Of a DNA stretch of 64,000 bases, positions 23,479 through 33,014 are shown piece by piece; position 1 is the stretch's first letter; each line of letters opens with the position of its first letter. This stretch comes from Gordionus sp. m RMFG-2023. Lineage: Eukaryota > Nematomorpha > Gordioida > Chordodea > Parachordodidae. The position numbers and the translations under genes were made by a program. The stretch is taken from the NCBI RefSeq assembly GCF_954871325.1, contig NC_088776.1:29746508-29810507 (forward strand). The letters run 5' to 3'. Under the pieces are notes generated by a model, which was given only the letters and a program-made list of their open reading frames with translations, did not search any database and was not told the origin of the DNA.

Positions 23479-25039
23479 TTTAGGATTATTTTTAACGATA
23501 TTAAAATAAATTTAAAAATAAAATGTAAATATTTTTATTAGCATACATTTTTAGGAGGCGGGGCAACGCACCCAATGTTTTAAACTCAAATTACATTATA
23601 AATATTATTTAATTTTTGTATAATTATCTTTCGGGAGGGAGTGGGGTAAACGCAATCCCTTGCTACGTCCCGCGGAACAGGCACATATATTTATTTAAAT
23701 TTTAAAAATTTTAGATTTGTGATCTATAAGGATACTGTTGCATTGCATTTACTTTATGTTAAATATATACTGTTAGTTATAATTCTAAACAAGTGATTTT
23801 GATTACAAATTCTTGGATTCAAATTCCAAAACATTATAACAGTAATATTAAAATTAATTTTAATAATTTGAAGTATAAAATAATGAAAGTTTTTTTTATT
23901 GTTTAAATTTCAAAAAAAATTTAAATACATATTACATATAATTTCGTTAAATATTTTTATTTAAGATTAATTTTAATCATAAATAATAAAAATTAACCAA
24001 TCTAAATTTACATATAAAACCATCTGGGCTTTTTCTATATTCTTTTTCTTTTCTCACTTTTCTCCCTTTTAAATAAATAAAAAAATTTTGAAAGCTTTCT
24101 TCGATCGAAACACATAAGGATTTCAAACAGAAAGGGATTAATTCGTTTAAGATTTACTTGGATTAAAATTTATATAATGACCGCGTAAAATAAGCATGAT
24201 ATTTGGCTAATTCTGATGTGGAAAGGAAGACTTTTTTATAACATATGTAAAATGTCAATATTTTTATATATAATGAAAATTTTGTTCAGTGTCCTTATTA
24301 AATTGTAAAACTTTAAAATTTGAAATTAAATTCTATAAATTTAATAATAAAAATAGGAATTTTGGAAAATTGTATAGGAACAAGCTTATTAAATGAGCAA
24401 AAATATCCTTGCTCAGGGTTAAATAGTATTATTTTAGTTAATTGTCTGGTCTATATTAATTGCAAATATGTGTTGCAACTTACAACTAAGATAAATCGAC
24501 TTCGCCTAAAACTCGAGTCTAGTTTTTAGTCGACGCTGACTATCAAATTCGACTCCTGAGCCTACTTTTAGTTTACATCATGTGTTGGTTAATTTCTTAT
24601 TTCATTTGTGCTCAAATAAATAAAATATTTTTATTAAAATGTCAATTTAACCTAACTTTGTCTCTGTCGACCTAGCCTAATACTGGACTTGTCATTAATT
24701 ATTAATCAATTATTTTTAATTAACCTTATTAAAATTAAATATACTATTGATTTAAGTCGAAATTGATTTTTCGACTATAAATTTGATTATTCTGTAGACT
24801 CTAATAAGCTGTTTATTAACATTTGCCCTTTCTCTCTCTCCTGGTTCGAATAATTCGATTAAAAAAAAATAGAACCTAAAGATTTTTAAAAATCAGTTAA
24901 AGCCGAGTGGCAAGAAATGGATAGCCAAAATATTAATAGCTATTCCGATAGCTATTTTTTAACATTTTTGAATAATATACCTAAATCTTGATATATTCGA
25001 TTCTTTATTAATTTTATCATAATTGTAAATTTTTTAGTT
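23479..25039. other. A+T-rich stretch, no gene seen
   Basis: Small GC-richer patches lie at 23555-23690, and a patch rich in TCGAC/GTCGA motifs at about 24495-24790 may be a decayed transposon end. No coding similarity. Confidence 0.35.
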
Positions 25040-25262
25040 TCATATGAGGGTCGGGAAATAATATTCCGATAACTTATACAAAATATTTTTACGGGCCATG
25101 CCAGGCATGAAGTTCGAAAAATTTTTACCATTAAAATTAGGCCAATTTATCTCTCTTTTTATAATAAAAATGTTCCAGGCCGGAACAATTGGGCCTGACA
25201 CAAACATCTTAAATTTTGGGCTGAATATATCGGGGCCGGTATATGCTATTATCAATAAAAAT
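25040..25262. repeat. fragment of GC-block/poly(A/T) MITE family
   Basis: Blocks ACGGGCCATGCCAGGC, CCAGGCCGGAAC, TTGGGCCTGAC and ATCGGGGCCGG are spaced by A/T runs exactly as in the MITEs at 14140 and 37701. The ends are not recognisable. Confidence 0.45.
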
Positions 25263-25639
25263 TGTATCCGCTCAATATCCTTCAAAACTTGATTCATTTA
25301 TAATAATCTCATTAAAATATATTTTATCTTTGAAAAACACATTTTTATAAAAAAAATTCCGAAAGAAACTTGGGGGGGGGCTACTCCCCATAAATTTTAT
25401 TGGTGGACACTATGTTTCATATATTTTATTCATGATAAAAATCATTCACCTAAGTAACAAGCACTAATTTAATTAAATGTAAAAAATAATAATAAAATAT
25501 TCTTTAAAAAAATATCACTTGAAAATTAATATCACGATAAACGAGGGAAATAGGAAGGCATGTATTCAAATATTCCTTTATTTGAGTTACCATCCTTAAA
25601 TTTTTTATACTGAAAATCAGGACTATTATCCTTAAAAAT

Positions 25640-27190
25640 ATAAAAGAAATATTATGCTATACAAAAAAATATTTTTTAAAAATTATATTTTTAACAGCAT
25701 TAATTTTTCAGAAAAAGAAATATGGGAAAGAATGAGCTTCACCCGGAAAGATCAGCTTTCCCATGTGGCGTTTGAGCTGTACAATATTAATAATTTTTCA
25801 TGTAAATATGATATAGATGTTATTGCAACTACTTTATTGATAAAAAATAAGCTATTATGGAAAACAATTATAATAAATCAGAGTTGTTACTCCTGGAGCG
25901 CCGCTACATTTTTTCAAAAACAAAAATTGGGGAGCGAGATCGGGTGCTAGCTCCTTTTAGGACTGGAGGGGAGGAGCGCCGCTCTACCGCTCCTTTAAAT
26001 TTAATGTATCAATTAAATTATTTTTTAAATATTAATAATATTTATTAATTAAAATTCAATAAAAATGAAATTTTATTAAATTTAAATTTATCCATTATTA
26101 AATGTTTAGCCGAGTTTTACATTGGTTTGAAAATTTTTTTAAAAATTTTGTAAGTCATATTAATATTCATTTTATAGATATATAATAAAAAATAGTTTTA
26201 GATATTATGGATTTAGAGATCATAGATGAAGAAATCGAATTTCCATTTCCATCATACAAAAAAATATTTTAAACTTCTATAAGATGTTGATCCAAATGAT
26301 CAAACAAATTTAAGGGCAAAATACCTTTTGTGTTTAAATAAAAATATTTAATTTTCAAATATGAGCAGCTTCAATCTAAAAATGCATCTAAAAGTAAAAA
26401 ATCTTTCTTTTAATACAAATTGATTTGGAAGATTTTTTTGGATTCCATGAAATTGATCAAGAAGATAATATATTGGACAAATATTTTTTAAATAATGATA
26501 CCAAGAAATTCCCTTAATTAAAAAATATTTTTATAAAGTACAATACCTCGCTTCCCTCTAGTGCTATTGAGGAACGCCTATTTAGTATTGCAAAAGAGGT
26601 CTTAGGGGAGAGGCAGGATGCTTGTTAGATTCTAATTTAGAAAATTTATTACTTTTAAAAGCTAATAAAAGGTTATAAATATTTTGAATGATCATTTAAT
26701 ATAAATAAAGCTTTTTGTTAAAAAAAAATATGATTTTGTTTTGTATACCTTCTAAAAAAATGAAAATCAAAGGAGCGGTTATGGAGTGGCACTCCATTAC
26801 TTGGAGCGGGAGCTATCTCCTTTTAAAAATGTAGTAGCGGGAATGGGAGCTAGCTCCTTCTGAGAAGGTAGGAGCGGGAGCGGGAGAGAGAGCTAGCTAC
26901 TTTTAAAAAGGAGCGTTAACAACTCTTTAATAAATTAGTGACATTTATTGACAAATTATTCAAATAAAGAATAGTTTATTTGAACAGTATTCATGTACCA
27001 AAACCATTTAAGTGGAACAAATAACCATAAACATTTTAGTTAAATTTATATTCTATAATATAATTTCTTGCTCTTTCTTGAATAAATGTCTTGATGTAGA
27101 CAATTTAAAATCTTTCTGTTTCATTAATCTTGATTTATATCTTTTTACTATTGCTAGATAAGTTTGTTTTCTCCATAACAGCAAACAAGA
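25640..27190 (+). repeat. dispersed repeat, copy 2, split by a hAT element
   Basis: 25697-25878 and 26928-27190 align with 3306-3490 and the following region up to 3990, with the hAT element 25879-26927 sitting between. The first block has an open plus frame (25654-25950) with WERMSFTRKDQLSHVAFELY; its function is not recognised, and its C-terminus reads into the hAT end, so that part is artefactual. Confidence 0.55.
25879..26927 (+). mobile_element. deleted ZBED-type hAT element with GGAGCG sub-terminal repeats
   Basis: A perfect 8-bp target duplication TAATAAAT flanks it (25871-25878, 26928-26935). The ends are CAGAGTTGTTAC and, inverted, AAGAGTTGTTAAC. GGAGCG or CGCTCC motifs crowd both ends (25890-25995 and 26770-26915), likely transposase-binding sites. 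The interior joins an N-terminal BED-finger remnant (26295-26395, CLNK...SSFNLKMHLK, first cysteine replaced by tyrosine) to a C-terminal dimerisation remnant (26530-26690: FIKYNTSLPSSAIEERLFSI, later ENLLLLKANKRL). The catalytic middle is deleted. Stops and frame shifts remain in both parts. This lineage (SSAIEERLFS) differs from the TTF-type hATs elsewhere. Confidence 0.85.
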
Positions 27191-27199
27191 ACAGTTTTT

Positions 27200-29395
27200 C
27201 ATTAAATATGTTAGATTACTTATTTGTTGAATTTCTAAGTCGCCGAATTTCTAAGTCAAGATTTACGTAATCTTAAATAATGTTATATTTCCTGAAAATT
27301 AGGTCCATAGTCCTTTGGAATATTGCTGAAGCCGGAGTTATTCCGAATGGCATTCTTTTGGATTGAAACAGACCTTTATGAGTGTTTATAGCTAAATACT
27401 TCCTCGTATCAAAATCTAATATTATTTGGTGGTATGCATTTGAAAAGTCAATGGTTGAAACTTTTCCCTTTTTCTTAATTTATTAAATATTTCCTGTATT
27501 CTAGGGATAGGGTATATATCCGCTATCATCCATGGATTTATAGTTATTTTGTAGTCTGCGGAAAGCCTTATATTCCCGTTGGGCTTAATTATGGGCACCA
27601 GAGGACTGGCCCATTCCGAATACTTAATAGGTTCTATTACGTCGTTTTCGATCCATTTTGTTAGTTCCTCATAAACCTTTTCTTCTAAAGCATATGCAAT
27701 TTTTCTAGGGGCGCAAAATTTTGGGGTCGCATTGTGTTTTATATTCAGATGGACTTCCATATTGTTCAATTTTCCTAACTTTTTATCGAATATTGTTATG
27801 TATTTTTCCGTTACCGCTTTCAATTCTTGTCCCATGTAATATATATTATTATTATTATCGTATGCATCTTAGGTCCCTTCTAATATTGATTTTTTCCATA
27901 TCAATTCTCTAAATTCCTTCAGTCAGTTAAGGCATACCAATGATGGTCCATAGATTTCACTATAACCAAATGTAGATTTTTTATGATATCTTTTAATTGA
28001 ACTTTCCACGCTACCTATAATGGCTATTTCGTTACCTTCATACGTCCTTAATTTTGTGCCCGAATCATGAATCATTTTATCGGAGTTGATTGTGTTCCAA
28101 GTCTTTAACGAAATAATTGATACTGATGCTCCTGTATCTAGGATCATGTTTATTTCCTTACCCTCTTTACTTAGATTGACTTTGAATTTTTCTTTACAAG
28201 ATTTGATATCCATCGAGTATATATACGATATCCTCGTTGCCTTTTTGATCGCAAGATTTAATCAGATGTTTGTCACTACCGCATTTGAAGCAAGTTTTTT
28301 TTGTCTGGAAATATTGATTGTCGCTGTATTTATAGTTATTATTGTTAGTGCTGTACTTTCCCCTTATCTTATCAGAATATTGATATTTGTTTTTATGATA
28401 ATATTCATTGTTATCGTACCAATTATATCGATAGTATTTGTTATCATTATTACTATATTTGTTAACATTTATTTGTTATCATTATTATTATAATTGTACT
28501 GCGGGTTATCATTATTGTGCCTTCCATATTTCGGGTTGTTATAATAATTATATCTAATAAATCTATTATCCAATCTTGTCTTGTAAGGATAATTGTCACT
28601 ATATCGTTCCTGGCTATTATTATTACTATTGCGCTTTTGATTATCTTGTATACGTTTAACAAATTGGAAACTTTCCAATGGTGTTATTTTTTTTCGTTAG
28701 CTATCAAAGAATCTAACATATCGTCATATTTAATTTTATTAATAGATTTGGGAGCGAATTTTAAAATTACTTTATTAAAGTCGTAGGTGGACAATGCAGA
28801 TACGAGTGCCGCCCTTTTTTTCTCGTTGTCAGATATATCATTCAATATAAAATTACCTCTAATTTAATAATGTTGAGAAAGAATCACTGTTATCCTTAAT
28901 GGTAATCGATGGTGTCATCTTAGATACTTTTATATCGAATTTTAGTTATTTCCTCTGTTCGTCGCCCCTGTCGTCGCCAGTGTTATATTGAAATATTTTT
29001 AATTTACATATATCGAATTTGTATTTTTTTGATTTTGGGTGAATATTTTCTGATAGCGGATATATATCATATCCCTAGAATACAGGTAATATTTAATAAA
29101 TTAAGAAAAGGGGAAAAGTTTTCAACCATTGACTTTTCAAATGCATACCACCAAATAGTAATAGATTCTGAATCGAGGAAGTATTTAGCTATTAACACTC
29201 ATAAAGGTCTGTTTCAATTCAAAAGAATGCCATTCGGAATAACTCCGGCATCAGCAATATTCCAAAGGACTATGGACCTAATTTTCAGGAAATATAACAT
29301 TTTTTAATATTACGTAAATCTCGACTTAGAAATTCGGCCACTTAGAAATTCAACAAATAAGGAATCTAACAAAATATATTAATGATTTCCTCAAC
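27200..29395 (-). mobile_element. Ty3/gypsy fossil with inverted duplicate of its RT region
   Basis: Minus-strand parts, in order: a gag-like segment (about 29000-28330, Asn/Tyr-rich), a CCHC zinc knuckle (CFKCGSDKHLIKSC, about 28260-28300), an aspartic protease segment (LDTGASVSIISL, within 27923-28213) and part of a reverse transcriptase (27422-27835). A second copy of the reverse transcriptase segment lies on the plus strand at 29029-29307. The outer arms, about 27205-27540 and 29030-29395, are an inverted repeat of roughly 330 bp. No LTRs were recognised. The element is broken, with several breaks, and looks old. Either two copies inserted head to head or one copy was rearranged. Confidence 0.75.
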
Positions 29396-30059
29396 TAAAA
29401 TGAAAGGAAATGACAAAATATTTTTTTAATTTTTAACAATATTACTTCTTACTATATTCAAATTTCAATAAGCAAAATTGAATTTTAAAAATAGCGCTCA
29501 AAAAGCTCATATGAACATCTGAAAAATAGCCCCAGACCCTCAAAATCTTTAAAATTTAATTATGGTATTTTTTTTTACATAGAATAATTTTATATAGAAT
29601 ATGGATTTTATATAAAATAATTAAAACCTTTATTATTATTATTTTTTGATAAGTTGCAACATTTAAAAAAAGTTACTTTTTTATAAAAATTTTATATGCC
29701 ATCCGATATTAAAAAATTTATAGAGCATAAGCATAATATAAAAATATATATTTGGCTAATACATTAACCACTAGAGGTGAGTACTCTAGAAGCCCAAGGC
29801 TCACAAGAACTTCGGGCTATTAAAATCCCCGGTCTCTCCTATATATTTTTTTATATAACAATATTGTGAAATATTAAAATTACAATAAACTTGTCAAACT
29901 CTTGACAATTCGGGCAACTACTTAATTTGACAAAGATTATGAATACCAATTAAATTCCTATTAACTAGTATGAAAATGATTTGAATTGGGCAACTATCTA
30001 AGTTGGACAAAAATCCTTTCTGATAGCGCCCAAATTAGAAAAGGATTACTTTATACAGT
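29396..30059. other. A+T-rich spacer, no gene seen
   Basis: No terminal repeats or coding similarity were recognised. Confidence 0.35.
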
Positions 30060-30642
30060 CAGCGTCTACATGACAGGATTTTCACTGGATGCAAACCCCC
30101 TTCAAAAACATTTGCCTATCCCCCTAAAAAATCGTCGCCTTCGGCGGCGGTATCTCTTTATCATTATTTTTACCTATTTATTTATTGATACTCTTTTCAA
30201 AGAATTTATAAAGGATAACTTAAATTAATTTATATCTACAACCATACCAACCAACTATCTATATTTTGTGATTATAATAATTTATTTTTTAGATAATAAA
30301 TTTAATTAAAACCTCCATTATTTACAATGAATTAGTTATTATGGCATTATGAGCTTGCTAAAATATCTAAACCTTTTAAATTACATTTAAAATGATAGTT
30401 TATTTGGAAAACAATGTGTATGATTGTTTGCGATATATAGATTTGGTCGATGAATTGTATTATAATAATACTATAATAAAAGTATAATTTTTACAGCAAT
30501 AAATTTTGTCCTATTTCATCTCAAAATTTAATAGATAACCCCAGAAAAAATTTATCCTACCCCCAATAAAGCAGCTTACCTCCTACCCCCTCAAAAAATA
30601 GGATGCAAACTGTTCCTACCCCTCCCGCTCATGTAGACGCTG
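30060..30642. mobile_element. MITE with CAGCGTCTACATGA ends
   Basis: The left end CAGCGTCTACATGACAGG and right end inverted CAGCGTCTACATGAGCGG share 14 bp exactly. GGATGCAAAC-type sequence and C-rich runs follow on both sides, and a hairpin CGCCTTCGGCG lies at about 30133. The flanking octamers TATACAGT and TTTTATAT do not match well. Probably hAT-related from the end sequence and C-runs; there is no coding part. Confidence 0.6.
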
Positions 30643-30679
30643 TTTTATATGAAAAGGCCTTTAAAATAATCAGATTTCT

Positions 30680-31720
30680 ATTTTAATATTCTAGATTGAA
30701 ACTCTTTTTCCTGGATAAATCCGAGTTTAGTACCTTCATATACTCCATCTAATTTTTCAATTCCTACATTGGGCAGTTGCTGTGAGATATTCAAAATTTT
30801 TAAAATTAAATAGACGAACAAGAGCAAAGGATTTGATATAAATTACTATTTTATGGAATACATGAATCACCACAAAAAATATTTTTAATGTGAGGTAAAT
30901 CTTCTGATTTAAAATTTTTATTAAAGCTGATGCAATATCATCTGCACTAAGCCCTAATTTCCCCTCTGATTATATAGCATAAGATTGCGTGTGTTTTATT
31001 TACGCTTGCAAAAAATTAGTATATGTTTAAGTTTAGATAGGCCAGAAATTTTTATAGGCCAAAAACAAACAATGGAGACCCTTTGTCGGTATTCACTAGA
31101 TCGGAATTTTGATGTTCCTAAAATTCTTATTATCTTCATACTTGTTATATTTGGATAAAGATTCAATATCTGAGTTTAATTTAAACTCCTCACATGGATC
31201 ACATTACCATTTTTTTGATTTATGAAATCCTAGGTTAAATTCATAATTAAATATTGATCTATAAGCATGTTCTAAAACTGGTTGATATTTTCTATTCTGC
31301 ATTTGTGTTGATATATCAAATATCATATTTAAATTTAAATACTGCTCTAAAAATTTTTATTTGTATCCTTTCTTCTGTAGTATGATTTTTTTATAGGAAA
31401 AGATTTTATATGGGCTCTTACCTTTTCCTAATAATTTTTTTCGAGTACTTGTCTTTTCTATAAGGCAAATGGGTATTTGAAAGGTTATTTCTTTTTTATC
31501 AAAAAATTAGATCAATAGTTTTCACTTGTCTGATCATTTTGGATTTGCAGGAGCGTGATGATTCAAGGTCTTTTTTCATATTCGATATCACCATCTCGAG
31601 ATCATCGTCTAAATTACCCACAACGAACGATTTTAATATGTTATTGAAGGCGTGGAATCACATGCGTCCTAGCAGGGGGAATTTATCATATCCACCACTG
31701 TGGCACTCAGTATTTGTGTA
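30680..31720 (-). pseudogene. decayed gene of a transposon-like animal protein family
   Basis: Minus-strand segments in order: VVGNLDDDLEMVISNMKKDL with SCKSKMIRQVKTI (about 31670-31510), AVFKFKYDI (about 31340), QPVLEHAYRSIFNYEFNLGF then HKSKKW.CDPCEEF (about 31290-31190), SADDIASALIK (about 30940) and NVGIEKLDGVYEGTKLGFIQ (about 30760). The pattern Y-x-x-I-F-x-x-E-F-N-L-x-F-x-x-x-K-K-x-x-C-x-x-C followed by a ...EIASxL...YSDxCxGQN-like stretch is one I recall from a multi-copy, transposon-associated protein family in invertebrates. The name and superfamily are not certain. Several stops and shifts make it a pseudogene. No terminal repeats were assigned. Confidence 0.45.
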
Positions 31721-31739
31721 AGTTTAGAGAAAAAATTGT

Positions 31740-32376
31740 TTACATATTCTTACCTTTGATTCTTTATAATTAAAATGATAAAAATGGCACAAATTATTTT
31801 TTCGAATTTTTAATTTTAGTCCTAGTTCTTTTTTTTCTAGTCTGTCAATATTTCGAATAGAAATTAATTTTTGTTTTAGGAGTTAATGCCCAAAAATCTT
31901 TGTGACTAAATTCTATATTTTGTAAAATGTAACATTCATAGATTCTTTATATTTTCAACGGTTATTAAACATTGCTATATGTTTGTCTAGATTCATAACT
32001 GTTTTTGTACATTTCTTTTCCAGTTTTGTGGATTTCTTTCTTTATAATGCATAATCTTCTGTCATCTATATTCTCTTTATCTTTTGGACAAAAAATATTT
32101 GCTATATCCATTTAATATTGAGAGTCAGCTTATGCAAATTGATCAATATTCATATTTCTAAAAATGAAGATTATTATTAACTTTAATAATCTAGAGTAAA
32201 ATAAAAAAATTTTAAAGCGAATCTCATATTATAAACTTTTAAATAACAAACTAAATTTTGTTCATGTCAAGTTTTTAATTTTTGTCAAAAAATATAATAA
32301 ATATAAAATTAAGTATATTACATTTCTGCTTGTGGCTTTTTTTGAAACTTTCATTTCACTATAATTTAGAGAATAT
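31740..32376. other. A+T-rich spacer, no gene seen
   Basis: No reading frame or repeat end was recognised between the relic gene and the fold-back MITE. Confidence 0.35.
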
Positions 32377-32592
32377 TAGTGTTGTTAAGCTCAATTTGAA
32401 CCGATTTTTTAAAACGGCTAACTCAAATTTTAGCTAGAAAGATATTGCTTAACTTCAAGATTTCGTTTATAGATGTTCTGACCTTTATGCCATCTATGAG
32501 CAAATCTTAAAGCTTGCGTAATATTTTTCCGGATAAAATATTGAGTCAGCCCTTTATGAAAATAGGCTCAAAACGAGCCTTTAACAAAACTA
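32377..32592. mobile_element. 216-bp fold-back MITE, copy 1
   Basis: The ends TAGTGTTGTTAAGCTC and, inverted, TAGTTTTGTTAAAGGCTC extend into a long imperfect palindrome (AACGGCTAACTCAAATTTTAG against its inverted partner). The 8-bp flanks GAGAATAT and GAAATTAT agree at six positions, consistent with hAT-type insertion. A second copy starts at 59081. Confidence 0.68.
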
Positions 32593-33014
32593 GAAATTAT
32601 AATAAATCCCCCTCATATAATTTAATATATCTTTCATAATTATTTAAGAGGGATGTATCTGCTAGTGTTTTATATCCAAAACTATAGTGAAAATGACAAA
32701 AATAAAACTCTCACATATATTAATGTAATACATTTTATCTTTCCATGAAACTTTTATATTTTTTTTTATATAAAAAATTAAGTATTATTTAATTAATAAA
32801 AGTTATAATTTCGTTATATCGACAATTTATATCAAGGTAAGTTATAATAATAGTAAAAAAAATTATAATATTAGTAAATCACAATTATATAAAGTCATTA
32901 ATTCTTGCTATTTTTTTATTGATTGAGATTCAAGTTTTTAGTGCTAACATTATAATAGGCAACAAAATGGCCAAAGTCTTTACTATGCATAGGATGTTCA
33001 ATTACGGGGTTTCG

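Noticed and set aside
28086-28786. Very hydrophobic plus-strand frames suggesting a membrane protein
   Set aside because: They are the antisense of the Asn-rich gag and zinc-knuckle part of the gypsy fossil.
30052-30650. 8-bp target duplication for the CAGCGTCTACATGA element
   Set aside because: TATACAGT and TTTTATAT do not agree well enough; the element is kept only on its inverted ends.
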